DNA of 64,000 nt from NCBI GenBank assembly GCA_025358255.1, contig JANYKC010000030.1, positions 61,679 through 125,678 on the forward strand, written 5' to 3'. The stretch is from Spirochaetaceae bacterium. Lineage in GTDB: Bacteria > Spirochaetota > Spirochaetia > Treponematales > Rectinemataceae. The first letter of the stretch is position 1, and every line of letters begins with the position of its first letter. A program made the position numbers and the translations under genes. The notes below the pieces were generated by a model, which worked only from the letters and a program-made list of their open reading frames with translations, was not told the origin of the DNA and ran no database searches. Below are positions 25,123 through 34,095 of the stretch, in pieces.

Positions 25123-25129
25123 TTGAAGG

Positions 25130-26104
25130 ATGACCACAGGACAGGAATACGTCGCTGGCATGAACGATGCGGGCCGGCGTTTGGATAGGGTGCTTCGCCT
25201 CCTCATCGAAGGGAAAGGCCTGTCTTTTATCTATTCCAGCCTACGCAAAGGCAAAATACGGGTGAATGGCCGCCGGGCAAATCCTGGACAACTTGTCCGC
25301 GAGGGTGATCGCATATCGATCATGCAGGAATTGGCACTTCCTGGGCAGACGCCTGCCATATCCACAGGCGCTCCTGATGATGGCATGGAGGCGACAGCGC
25401 TTGCCATGCTGGAACCTTTGATCATCGCAAAAAGCGCTGATCTTCTTGTCATCAACAAACCAAGGGGAATGCTTACCCATGGCCAAGGGAGCCTTGAAAG
25501 CCTCGTGAGGGCGACCATGCGGCAAGGAGTTGCCGCTTCGCTTTCCTTCAGGCCAGGCCCCTTGCATCGGCTTGACCGGAACACCTCGGGGATCCTTGTA
25601 TTCTCCCTCTCTATCAAGGGCGCACGCGACTTTACGGCCTTGCTCCGCGAAAGGCGGATCAGCAAGCGCTACTTGGCATTGGTCCAGGGCGTTCTTGCGG
25701 CGCCGGCTTTTTGGGAGGACCGGCTTGAACGGGACGAGGCGAGCCTCTTGACCCGGGCTTCCGAAAACGGGAAAGCGGCGCGCACCTCGATAGTCCCCCT
25801 CCTCGTGGCGAGGGATCGTTGCCTAGCGTCCGTTGCCATCGGAACAGGGAGGACCCACCAGATCCGCGCCCAGTGCGGCATCCATGGCCATCCCTTGGTT
25901 GGGGACGCGAAATACGGCGGCGGACAAGGAGGATCCTACCTACTCCATGCATGGATCCTGGATTTCGGGCAAGCGGTTTTCGAAAGCTTGCCATCACGAT
26001 TGGAGGCTCCGCTCGCCGCGGCCGATCATTCGCGCCTGGCATCGATTTTTGGTGGGGTCGAGCTGGACACGGCACTCGAGGTCGAGAGGGGGCCGGGAGC
26101 CTAG
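25130..26104 (+). CDS. RluA-family pseudouridine synthase with S4 domain
   Basis: 324 residues. An S4 RNA-binding domain spans about 10-70 (SLRKGKIRVNGRRANPG) and the catalytic domain carries HRLDRNTSG (Asp near residue 147), INKPRGMLTHG, RYLALVQG and TGRTHQIRAQC. It converts uridine to pseudouridine in rRNA or tRNA; RluC/RluD specificity cannot be settled from motifs alone. The start at 25130 lacks a proper Shine-Dalgarno spacing. Its stop TAG and the stop of the convergent phosphoesterase share the palindrome CTAG. Confidence 0.92.
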   Translation: MTTGQEYVAGMNDAGRRLDRVLRLLIEGKGLSFIYSSLRKGKIRVNGRRANPGQLVREGDRISIMQELALPGQTPAISTGAPDDGMEATALAMLEPLIIAKSADLLVINKPRGMLTHGQGSLESLVRATMRQGVAASLSFRPGPLHRLDRNTSGILVFSLSIKGARDFTALLRERRISKRYLALVQGVLAAPAFWEDRLERDEASLLTRASENGKAARTSIVPLLVARDRCLASVAIGTGRTHQIRAQCGIHGHPLVGDAKYGGGQGGSYLLHAWILDFGQAVFESLPSRLEAPLAAADHSRLASIFGGVELDTALEVERGPGA

Positions 26105-26790
26105 AGCTTCCTGAGTTCCGCTTCGACGAGGAAGCCCTCCCGAATGGCATGGATCTGGCCCTCTGCGTAATATCCCTCGCGCAAAGGGCCTGGATTGATG
26201 ACAAGGGTCTTTCCAGTGCGCGAGACGGACCGCGATTCATGTATATGCCCGCATACCCAGGCCTGGGGCGCAAGTGCGTCCATCATGTGCCTGAGGGCCT
26301 TGGATCCGACATGGCTGCCATTGCGAAGATCGGCATCCGTGCCATGGGGAGGTGTATGGCTTATGGCCATGAGGAGGGGATGCGGTTCACTTGATTCATC
26401 GAGGCTACGCATCGCGTCCTCTATCGCGGCATGCAGCTCTCCATCCCTGCGCTCAAACGGTGTGAGGCCGGCCCTGAATTGGCCGCCACCCGCGCCGACT
26501 ACCGTCAAGGTTCCTGGCTCGCCGGAAAAGCGCTTGAACCGACCATCGACAGAATAGCCCGCCGCCTCGAGGACATCGCGAGCCATGGCCTTGTCGCAGT
26601 TGCCTCCGACTGCGGCGACCCTCCCCTCCTTTCCAGCCAAGGGAGAGAGCATGTTGGTCATATCCTCGCTGCCACCGAACTCCGTCAGGTCTCCCGCGAT
26701 GAGGATGAGGTCGGCCGCCGAAATCAAGGCAGAGAGCCTGTCAAGGGCGGAAACCTGCCCATGAATATCCGCAAGGATGAGCAACCTCAT
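26101..26790 (-). CDS. Calcineurin-like metallophosphoesterase (YfcE-type)
   Basis: 229 residues. Metal-ligand motifs appear in order: DIHG (residues 8-11), GDLTE, GGNCD (in place of GNHD), ISHTPPHG, and GHIHES near residue 183. Probably a phosphodiesterase; the substrate is unknown. The start overlaps the stop of the U32 gene by ATGA, so it is the distal gene of that unit. A distant paralogue lies at 44645-45583. Confidence 0.86.
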   Translation of the reverse strand: MRLLILADIHGQVSALDRLSALISAADLILIAGDLTEFGGSEDMTNMLSPLAGKEGRVAAVGGNCDKAMARDVLEAAGYSVDGRFKRFSGEPGTLTVVGAGGGQFRAGLTPFERRDGELHAAIEDAMRSLDESSEPHPLLMAISHTPPHGTDADLRNGSHVGSKALRHMMDALAPQAWVCGHIHESRSVSRTGKTLVINPGPLREGYYAEGQIHAIREGFLVEAELRKL

Positions 26791-29132
26791 GCTTCACTGT
26801 GCCCGTGCTCTGGCTTGCGGAAAAGCATCGTGACACAGTCCTCGACCACGACGATGTAGCGGCGATCCCGATCCGAAATCTCTTCGGAAAAGCTCCGCGA
26901 GCATGCGGGGGGGCAGACTCCGCCGGAGATCGCGTGCCTGAGATAGCAGCCTTTCGAGATAAAGAGGGGCGGTTCGAAGTTATCCGGAAGCCTGCCGTCA
27001 TCGACATATCGATATGCGAAACGCAGGCTGGGGAGGAATTCCTTCCAGGCCTTGGCCATTCGCATCGTGGAGATGTATAGGTGGATATCTCCAAAAAAAC
27101 CCAATGACCCGCCCTCGGGATCGAGGTCGGCAAGCTTGTGCGCAAAGGCGGCATGATGCAGCCCGCCTATGCCGACCATGATTTTCCGGCCTGCCGCCAA
27201 CTCGAACCTTACCCTTGCCGTGACCAGGACCTCGTATTCCTCCCAATCCCTTACGACCGGCGCAAGAGGGAGGAAAACCATGTTGCCGTGGATGGGAAGT
27301 CCATGCCCTTCCTTGAGGTCCTTGGCCAGCGCATAGGGCATGCCGGCGGAAAGCTCCGGTCGATCGAATCGGAGCGCGGCCCTCGGCGGGCATGAAAAGC
27401 CTGCCAGGGATGCATGTTCCGCGCCTACCTCGTTACCGCCTTCGAGGTTCGCGATGACCAGGCTGGGGACATCAACAGAATTCGCGGCCGCCACGAGGTT
27501 GGCCTTTCGTTCGACCGCGTCGATGGCCAAGGCCGCACTCGCCTGGGCGTAAAGGCGATTCTTGAGTTTCTTGAGGAGGGAGGGAGGAATGAAGAGGTCG
27601 GCGAGCGGGACAGCTTTCCCTGCGATATCGAGGCTTGCGTCCTGATCAAGGTCAAGCACAAGGCGGAAGTCAAAGTCCCCTGATTCGGAGAAAAGCTCCC
27701 TTACCCGTCCGAAGCCTCCGGGATTCTTGCCGAGCGCAATGGGGAGGATTTCGTCATCAATGAACGATAGGTGCCTCGACAGTCCGGACCGCTGGAGGCT
27801 CGAGGGAAGGGAAAGCTCCATCCGGGCCTTGCCGCCCTCGCCTTCCTGGACGATCGACAAGCGAGCGGAGAGCGATCGGAGGGCCAAGGGGTAGGTTTCT
27901 GGCCGTATCGCCCGCCGGTCCATGTCGCGGGCCGAGATGCGCCTGAGTTGGGTGCCAGGCTTGAAGCTACGCGGGGAGGCGAACTCGACACGGCTTCCGG
28001 CACGCGCGGTAACAAGGCTCTTGCCATTGCCCGAATCGGACATTTCCTGGATCGAAAAGGCGATGGCTTCCGGCGGCATGGCATGCACGCCTGACTCCTC
28101 CACGAGCGCAAGGGCGCCATCCCGTAGTCCCAAGGAGCTGCTCAGCTCCACGCTGACCCGCCCGTTCCGTGATGCGACTACCTTGCCCAAGGGAAGGCCG
28201 CGATGCCCGGGGAAGCGGGAATCTATGAGGGACTCCCCGGCATGGGCCTTGCTGAAGGCAGGCGTCGAGTCACGATTGAAGGCCAGGTGGGCCTGGTCGC
28301 GCAACGCTTCGATCTCCTGTTGGCTGATCGCCTTTCCTGCCATCCTGTCCAGGCTGGCGCGATAAAGGCGGGAGAGCGCATGTACGTATTCGGGCGACTT
28401 CATCCGGCCTTCGACCTTGAACGAGGCGGCGCCTGCCGTGGCCAGGGCGGGAAGGCTATCCACCAGTTCGAGGTCCCGGCACGAGAACCAATAGCCAACG
28501 GCCTTGCCAGGCCGCGTGTAGTATGAGCGGCAGACCTGGGCGCATTCGCCGCGGTTGCCCGAGCGTCCCAGAAGGGTGCCCGAGGCGAGGCAAAGCCCCG
28601 ACCACGAATAGCACAGGGCGCCATGGACAAAGACCTCGTATTCAAGCCCCGGGGCCTCGGCTACGAAACGGGCAAGTTCGGCTATGGATGTCTCCCTTGG
28701 CAAGACGATCCGAGTTATCCCGGTCTCGGCCGCGAGACGGGCTGCATCCGGTGTCTGGATGGCTGTCTGCGTGGAGGCGTGGAGGTGGATGCCGGGAAGG
28801 CGTTCATGGAGGAGGGAGGCCAGGCCCCAGTCCTGGAAGATGACGGCGTCCGGCGGGTAGTCCTCAAGAAAGGCCAATAACTCGGCGACTTGGATGTATT
28901 CATCGTCCCGGAGGACAGTATTTATCGCGGCGTAAATGCGCTTCCCTTCGTCCCTGGCCAATCGGAGGAGCCTTCGATAGCCATCCTCGTCGAAATTCCG
29001 CGCCTGACGACGGGCCGAAAATGACTGGAAGCCCAGATAAACGGCGTCGGCTCCGCCTTCAAAGGCGGCGATGCCGGCATCGAAACCGCCGGCCGGAAGC
29101 AGGAGTTCGGGGATCTTTCCTGGAGGAATCAT
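26787..29132 (-). CDS. Peptidase U32 family protein (RlhA/TrhP-like)
   Basis: 781 residues. Starts PELLLPAGGFDAGIAAFEGGADAVYLG, the U32 N-terminal barrel signature, followed by the cysteine-rich YSWSGLC...RGECAQVCR region and the family hallmark KVEGRMKSPEYV (near residue 245). A long C-terminal extension with CPPACSR holds more cysteines. U32 proteins such as E. coli RlhA/TrhP act in prephenate-dependent hydroxylation of rRNA or tRNA, and an Fe-S cluster is likely; peptidase activity is doubtful. No Shine-Dalgarno is seen before ATG 29132. The phosphoesterase gene follows it. Confidence 0.85.
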   Translation of the reverse strand: MIPPGKIPELLLPAGGFDAGIAAFEGGADAVYLGFQSFSARRQARNFDEDGYRRLLRLARDEGKRIYAAINTVLRDDEYIQVAELLAFLEDYPPDAVIFQDWGLASLLHERLPGIHLHASTQTAIQTPDAARLAAETGITRIVLPRETSIAELARFVAEAPGLEYEVFVHGALCYSWSGLCLASGTLLGRSGNRGECAQVCRSYYTRPGKAVGYWFSCRDLELVDSLPALATAGAASFKVEGRMKSPEYVHALSRLYRASLDRMAGKAISQQEIEALRDQAHLAFNRDSTPAFSKAHAGESLIDSRFPGHRGLPLGKVVASRNGRVSVELSSSLGLRDGALALVEESGVHAMPPEAIAFSIQEMSDSGNGKSLVTARAGSRVEFASPRSFKPGTQLRRISARDMDRRAIRPETYPLALRSLSARLSIVQEGEGGKARMELSLPSSLQRSGLSRHLSFIDDEILPIALGKNPGGFGRVRELFSESGDFDFRLVLDLDQDASLDIAGKAVPLADLFIPPSLLKKLKNRLYAQASAALAIDAVERKANLVAAANSVDVPSLVIANLEGGNEVGAEHASLAGFSCPPRAALRFDRPELSAGMPYALAKDLKEGHGLPIHGNMVFLPLAPVVRDWEEYEVLVTARVRFELAAGRKIMVGIGGLHHAAFAHKLADLDPEGGSLGFFGDIHLYISTMRMAKAWKEFLPSLRFAYRYVDDGRLPDNFEPPLFISKGCYLRHAISGGVCPPACSRSFSEEISDRDRRYIVVVEDCVTMLFRKPEHGHSEA

Positions 29133-29229
29133 GGCTTAAACTGAAGCACGAAGGCGACGATTATGCTAGTACGCCCTGATCGCGCTGGCTTCAGCAAGGA
29201 GGCCGCATATACTGGAAGGCGGAGGCTGT

Positions 29230-30342
29230 ATGGCAGGTCCTTCGTATACCGTTCTCGTCGTCGATGATTTCGCGGCCAACCGCGCCTACCTTTCCAGCAT
29301 CCTCGAGGAGGACGGATACCGTGTCGTGCAAGCGGCGAGCGGGGAGGAATGCATCGGGACGACAGCCGTCATAAAACCGGTCCTCATCCTCCTCGACGTG
29401 GTCATGCCGGGAATCGATGGCTTCGAGACCCTCAGACGCCTCAAGGCAGACAGGGCGACCTCGCGGTCCAGCGTCATCATGCTGACGAGCCTGGACGACC
29501 AGACCTCGAAATTGCGGGCCTTCGATTTTGGGGCCGTGGATTACATCGTGAAATCGGCGAACGAAGCCGAGGTGAGGGCGAGGGTGCGGGTCCATGTCAG
29601 GCTGGCCATCGCAAACGAGGAACTTATCCAGGCCAGGGCTGAGAGCATCCGCCAGATATCCGCTGCCCAGCGCTCCCTCCTGGTCCAGAGCAAGGACATG
29701 CCAGAAGCCCGTTTTTCCATCTTCTATCACTCCATCCATGAGGCCGGCGGCGATTTCTATGATGTCGTGCCTGTGTCCGACGGAGTCTATTTCTATCTCA
29801 TCGCCGATGTCGCAGGCCACGATGTCGGCACAAGCTACGTGACGCCAGCGGTTAAGGTCCTGCTCCGTCAATTTGCGACGCCTGCGTATTCCGTGGAGGA
29901 GACGGTGGCCTACATGCATGGCATCCTCACGAAAACAGTGCTGGAGGACAATTACCTGACCGCATATGCCCTGCGGATCAACAAGCGGGCGAACAAGGCC
30001 GTGTTCCTCGCGGCTGGACATCCCCCGGCCCTTTTCATGCCGAAAAATGGACCGGCGCGATTTGCGGTCTGCGAAAACCCATTCATCGGGATGGTGGACG
30101 AATTCAGCTACAAGGCGGAATCCATGGATATCGAGGCGGGGGACCGGTTTGTCCTCTTCACTGACGGACTCGTCGAGGTCGGCCCCAACAGGAAAGCATG
30201 GGCCGACAGCCTTGAAAGCCTGATCCCGATCGCGGAAAGCTGCCGGAACCTGCCACTGGACCAGGTGCCATCGGCCCTTGTGGCGGCATTGGGCGCCGAA
30301 GAGTCGGACGACGACGTGGCTGTCCTGGCGGTGGAAGTCTAA
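29230..30342 (+). CDS. Response regulator with PP2C-type (RsbU/SpoIIE) phosphatase output
   Basis: 370 residues. Receiver domain at 1-125: VDDF acidic pair, phospho-acceptor in LLDVVMPG (Asp near 57), MLTSLD and the Lys of YIVKSA. A short helical linker is followed by a SpoIIE-like phosphatase domain (about 150-370) with AGGDFYD, DVAGHDVGTS, AGHPP, FTDGLVE and ESDDDVAVL metal-binding segments. Such proteins dephosphorylate anti-sigma-factor antagonists in stress or developmental signalling. No kinase, antagonist or sigma factor is next to it. ATG 29230 has GGAGG five bases upstream. Confidence 0.92.
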   Translation: MAGPSYTVLVVDDFAANRAYLSSILEEDGYRVVQAASGEECIGTTAVIKPVLILLDVVMPGIDGFETLRRLKADRATSRSSVIMLTSLDDQTSKLRAFDFGAVDYIVKSANEAEVRARVRVHVRLAIANEELIQARAESIRQISAAQRSLLVQSKDMPEARFSIFYHSIHEAGGDFYDVVPVSDGVYFYLIADVAGHDVGTSYVTPAVKVLLRQFATPAYSVEETVAYMHGILTKTVLEDNYLTAYALRINKRANKAVFLAAGHPPALFMPKNGPARFAVCENPFIGMVDEFSYKAESMDIEAGDRFVLFTDGLVEVGPNRKAWADSLESLIPIAESCRNLPLDQVPSALVAALGAEESDDDVAVLAVEV

Positions 30343-30350
30343 GCCGGCGG

Positions 30351-32243
30351 CTAGCGCCCAGCCTTTTCGACAAGCGCCTCGAAGCGGTCCAGCTTTCCAC
30401 GGATGAGCTCAATGCTCGATTGCCAGAAGTCTGGCCGGCCGAGGTCTACCCCCAGATGCTTACGCGCGAGTTCCTCGCTTTCCATCCTTCCCGTATCCAT
30501 GAGCAATGCCTTGTAGAACTCATGGAAATCCTTGCCGAGGGCGGTGCGGCGCGCATAGACGCCCAAGCTGAAAAGGTAGCCGAAGATATAGGGAAAATTG
30601 TAAAATGACAATTCCGACATATAAAAATGCAGCTTGGAGCGCCAGAAACCCGGATCATGCTCCTCCAGGCTGTCTCCGTACCAGTCCTTCCAGGATTTTT
30701 CCATAAGGGACGAGATGGCGGCGGGACCGAGGGGTTTTTCGGCCCGGGCTTCATAGAATGCCGTCTCGAAATCAAAGCGGGCGGGCACATTGAGGAGGAA
30801 GGTGGCCGCTTCCCGGGCATCCCCCCAGCCTACTTCGAGAAGGCGATCGTTGCCCGCGCCGGGCTCCTCGGCGAGCCAGTCACCGAGGGCCGTCTCGCCG
30901 AAAATGGAGGCGGTCTCCGCCAGGTTCATCGGGTAGCGCGACTCGGGTATGGGCAGGGCGGCCAGGACTTTGCTGTGATAGGCGTGACCGAGTTCGTGCG
31001 CAAGGGTCGAGACGTCGGTGAGGCTGCCGCTGTAGCTTTGGAAGACCCTGGGGGTCTGGGACTTGCGGAAGCGGGTGCAATAGGCGCCTGGGCGCTTGGT
31101 CGGCAGCACGCGCGCCTCGATCCATTTCCTGTCGCGCATCTCGACGACAAAATCGCCCATCGCGGGATGGACGGAGGCATAGGCGGCACGCACGAGTTCG
31201 AGTCCCTCGGCGAAGGTGTACGTGGCGCTGGCGGAGCCGGCCGCGCCTTGGCCGCTTTCGGCAGTGGCGACGGCTGGACAGGGCGCCAGGATGTCCCAGC
31301 AGGAAAGCCTTGGGAGGCCAAGGAGGCGTGCCTGGAGGAAAAGGGCGCGACGGCCAAGCCCGCGGGCATCGCGGACGACGGACATCATCGCATCGAGGCT
31401 TCCGCGCCCGAGCCTGTTGGAGGCGAGGGCCGCGTCGAGGAAGTGGTATCCGGCCTTCCGCGAGCGCATGCGGTACTCCGAAAGCCTCCAGCCGGCGATG
31501 GCATTGAGGATGGCTGCGAAGCTTTCCTCGTAGCCTTGGAGAACCGCGGTCGCGGAGCGGAAGCTCGCCTCACGGAGCTTGCGATCATGGCCACGGAGGA
31601 GGGACGCCGCTTCGGCCAGGCCAATCTCGCGCTCGCCGTCCGGGGACGGGACGCGGCAGCGCGCCGCACCCGTGATCGCGTCATAGAGCCGGCCCCATGC
31701 ATGGAGGCCATCGGACTTCACCGAACTCAAGGCAGACTCCACGGACAACTCGAGGAGGTGGTCTCGATGCTTCCGCAGGAGCGACACGCGGAAGCGATGG
31801 GCTGCCGTGGCGGGTCGGGAGAGGAAGGCTTCCACGAAGGAGCGGCTCGCCCGGGCGAGGAGGAGATCGAGGTTCCCCTCGATCCGTTCATCCACCGCGC
31901 CAAGGGCCGAGAGTATTCCTCGGTATTCCTTGGCGCGGACATCGCCGCTGTCCACGGAAGCCAGGCAATTGGCGAAGACCCGGAGATTCTGGAGGAGGAC
32001 ATCGACTTCGTCCATGGCGAGGAGGCTCTCCTCGGCGAGGTCAAGCAGGGCTGTCTCTTCCGCGGGGTCGAGGTCTTCCGCGCGCGCAAAGGCGGGTTCC
32101 AGGCCGGAGACCGAAAGCTCGAGGCCCGCGAGAAGGGCCTTCGCCCGCTCAAGATCCTTCACGAAGCGGGGATCGTCGAACGAGGAGTACTCGTCATCAA
32201 GGTCCCAGGCAGGAGCGCCGATCGGCCGAGGTTCATGCTGCAT
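30351..32243 (-). CDS. pepF: Oligoendopeptidase F-like M3 metallopeptidase
   Basis: 630 residues, typical for PepF/M3B. Zinc site HELGHAYHS (His-Glu-x2-His) near residue 411 with the downstream Glu in NLAETASIFGET; RPGAYCTRF and YNFPYIFGYLFSLG are family features. It cleaves small peptides in the cytoplasm. The ATG at 32243 lies 5 nt after a predicted -10 and lacks a Shine-Dalgarno. It diverges from the ABC-F gene. A long opposite-strand open frame over this gene is a by-product of G+C-rich third positions. Confidence 0.92.
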   Translation of the reverse strand: MQHEPRPIGAPAWDLDDEYSSFDDPRFVKDLERAKALLAGLELSVSGLEPAFARAEDLDPAEETALLDLAEESLLAMDEVDVLLQNLRVFANCLASVDSGDVRAKEYRGILSALGAVDERIEGNLDLLLARASRSFVEAFLSRPATAAHRFRVSLLRKHRDHLLELSVESALSSVKSDGLHAWGRLYDAITGAARCRVPSPDGEREIGLAEAASLLRGHDRKLREASFRSATAVLQGYEESFAAILNAIAGWRLSEYRMRSRKAGYHFLDAALASNRLGRGSLDAMMSVVRDARGLGRRALFLQARLLGLPRLSCWDILAPCPAVATAESGQGAAGSASATYTFAEGLELVRAAYASVHPAMGDFVVEMRDRKWIEARVLPTKRPGAYCTRFRKSQTPRVFQSYSGSLTDVSTLAHELGHAYHSKVLAALPIPESRYPMNLAETASIFGETALGDWLAEEPGAGNDRLLEVGWGDAREAATFLLNVPARFDFETAFYEARAEKPLGPAAISSLMEKSWKDWYGDSLEEHDPGFWRSKLHFYMSELSFYNFPYIFGYLFSLGVYARRTALGKDFHEFYKALLMDTGRMESEELARKHLGVDLGRPDFWQSSIELIRGKLDRFEALVEKAGR

Positions 32244-32248
32244 GGGTC

Positions 32249-32277
32249 AGGCTAGCAGTCCATCGGGACCTGTACAA
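32249..32277 (-). promoter_or_regulatory. Predicted promoter of pepF
   Basis: Minus strand TTGTAC (32272-32277), 17-bp spacer, TAGCCT (32249-32254), then 5 nt to the ATG at 32243. No ribosome site is present, consistent with a leaderless message. Confidence 0.45.
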
Positions 32278-32283
32278 GACGGG

Positions 32284-32308
32284 CCGGGCTTGCCTTCGGC
32301 AAGCCCGG
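32284..32308. other. Perfect 11-bp hairpin between divergent pepF and ABC-F genes
   Basis: CCGGGCTTGCC (32284-32294), loop TTC, then GGCAAGCCCGG (32298-32308). It lies upstream of both predicted promoters and has no T run on either side, so it is not an ordinary intrinsic terminator. It could be an operator, an insulator or a protein-binding palindrome. Confidence 0.5.
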
Positions 32309-32331
32309 GATGGGGCGCGATTCCACTCCTC

Positions 32332-32361
32332 TTGAAGTTATGTCGTTTTTCTGCACATACT
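32332..32361 (+). promoter_or_regulatory. Predicted promoter giving a leaderless ABC-F message
   Basis: TTGAAG (32332-32337), 18-bp spacer, CATACT (32356-32361), then exactly 6 nt before GTG 32368. No purine-rich ribosome site precedes the GTG. Confidence 0.5.
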
Positions 32362-32367
32362 TGCGTT

Positions 32368-34002
32368 GTGGTAACAGTAAGCGAAATCGCGCTCTCCTTC
32401 GGGGAGCGCGTCCTTTTCAAGGACGTAAATCTCAAGTTCACGCCGGGCAACTGCTTCGGCATCATCGGGGCGAACGGCGCCGGAAAATCCACCCTGCTCA
32501 AGATCATCTCTGGAGAGATCAAGGCCGACAGGGGTGAAATAGTGACCGGCAAGGGAAAGCGCATGGCTGTCCTTGCCCAGGATCACTTCGGTTTCGAGGA
32601 GCATCGCGTCCTCGAAACGGTGATCATGGGCTGGCCTAGGCTCTTCGCGACAATGAAAGAGAGGGAAGCGCTCTACGCGAAAGAGGACTTCACCGAGGAT
32701 GACGGCATCCGCGCAAGCGACCTCGAAGCGGAGTTCGCGGAGCTCGGCGGATGGGAAGCGGAGTCCCAGGCGGCCATCCTGCTCTCCGGTCTCGGCGTCC
32801 CGGAATCCAAGCACGAGACGCTCATGAAGGAAGTGGACGAGGGAGTCAAGGTGCGTGTGCTCCTTGCGCAAGCCATCTTCGGAAACCCCGACATACTCCT
32901 CCTCGATGAACCCACGAACGGCCTCGACCTCGATTCAATTAACTGGCTCGAGGAATACCTGATCAACTTCCCGAACATCGTCATCGTGGTTTCCCACGAC
33001 CGCCACTTCCTCAATTCGGTCTGCACGCATACCTGCGACATAGACTATGGGCGGGTGCGGATGTATTCGGGCAACTACGATTTCTGGTACAAGATGAACC
33101 GCATCCTGGTCCAGCAGCAGAAAGACCAGAAGCGGCGCAACGAGGACAAGGCCAAGGATCTCAAGGAGTTCATCCAGCGTTTCTCGGCGAACGCCGCCAA
33201 GAGCAAGCAGGCCACGTCCCGCAAGAAGATCCTGGAAAAACTCGAGCTTTCGGATTTCGTGCCCAGCTCCAGGCGCATACCCTTCGTGGGTTTCAAGCCC
33301 GACCGCGACGTGGGGAACAATGTCCTCAGGGTGGTCGGCATCGAGAAAAACATCGAAGGCCAGAAAGTGCTCTCAGGCTTCAGCTTCACGATGAACAAGA
33401 ACGACAAGATAGCCCTCGTCGGGAAAGAGCACCTTGCCAAGACCAGCGTTTTCCAGATCCTCGCGGGCGAGGAGAAGGCCGACGCGGGGGAGGTGTACTG
33501 GGGCCAGACGGTTTCCACCTCATATTTCCCCAAGGACAGCACCCCCCTGTTCGACTCGGACGCCTCCATCTCGGAGTGGTTGATGCAATACACCAATTCC
33601 GACGACGAGACCTATGTGAGGTCCTTCCTGGGCCGCATGCTCTTCTCCGGGGATGACGCGCTCAAGCCCGTCCGGGTCCTTTCCGGCGGCGAGAAGGTGC
33701 GCTGCGTGCTTTCCAAACTCATGCTATCCGGGGCCAACTGCCTCATCCTCGACGAACCGACGAACCATCTCGACCTTGAGGCGATCACCGCCCTCAACGA
33801 CGGCCTCATCGAGTTTGGCGGCATCATGCTCTTCACGAGCCATGACCATGAATTCGTCACGTCCATCGCCAACCGGATCCTTGAGATCTGTCCTGGCGGC
33901 GTCATCGACCGCTACATGAATTTCGACGATTACCTGCGTGATCCGCAGGTGATCGCCCTCAGGGACGAATACTATCACGGGCATGTAGTCGCCGAGATTT
34001 AG
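32368..34002 (+). CDS. ABC-F family ATPase (YbiT/YkpA-like)
   Basis: 544 residues from GTG 32368, chosen because the domain then begins VTVSEIALSFGERVLF; the frame extends upstream into pepF antisense without homology. Two ABC domains are joined by a basic linker (KDQKRRNEDKAKDLKEF). Domain 1 has GANGAGKST but a degenerate signature (EVDEGVKVRV); domain 2 has the signature LSGGEKVR but a degenerate Walker A (VGKEHLAKT). Both Walker B regions read LDEPTN. ABC-F proteins act on ribosomes in translation or antibiotic protection. The degenerate motifs fit the YbiT/YkpA subgroup as I recall it. Confidence 0.88.
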   Translation: MVTVSEIALSFGERVLFKDVNLKFTPGNCFGIIGANGAGKSTLLKIISGEIKADRGEIVTGKGKRMAVLAQDHFGFEEHRVLETVIMGWPRLFATMKEREALYAKEDFTEDDGIRASDLEAEFAELGGWEAESQAAILLSGLGVPESKHETLMKEVDEGVKVRVLLAQAIFGNPDILLLDEPTNGLDLDSINWLEEYLINFPNIVIVVSHDRHFLNSVCTHTCDIDYGRVRMYSGNYDFWYKMNRILVQQQKDQKRRNEDKAKDLKEFIQRFSANAAKSKQATSRKKILEKLELSDFVPSSRRIPFVGFKPDRDVGNNVLRVVGIEKNIEGQKVLSGFSFTMNKNDKIALVGKEHLAKTSVFQILAGEEKADAGEVYWGQTVSTSYFPKDSTPLFDSDASISEWLMQYTNSDDETYVRSFLGRMLFSGDDALKPVRVLSGGEKVRCVLSKLMLSGANCLILDEPTNHLDLEAITALNDGLIEFGGIMLFTSHDHEFVTSIANRILEICPGGVIDRYMNFDDYLRDPQVIALRDEYYHGHVVAEI

Positions 34003-34015
34003 CGCGGACGCGCCC

Positions 34016-34044
34016 TTGACGTTTTTTTGGTCGAGACATAGTAT
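34016..34044 (+). promoter_or_regulatory. Predicted strong promoter of the nucleoside-binding lipoprotein gene
   Basis: TTGACG (34016-34021), 17-bp spacer containing a T7 run, TAGTAT (34039-34044). The ATG at 34096 follows after a leader of about 45 nt with GGAGGA as ribosome site. Confidence 0.65.
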
Positions 34045-34095
34045 CTCTTGCACGGCCTGCGGCGCAATGCGGGCCGACAACTATGGAGGAACCTC

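Noticed and set aside
30627..32255. Plus-strand frame of about 540 codons opposite pepF
   Set aside because: pepF on the other strand has the HExxH site and family-wide motifs; the opposite frame has low-complexity Gly/Glu composition only.
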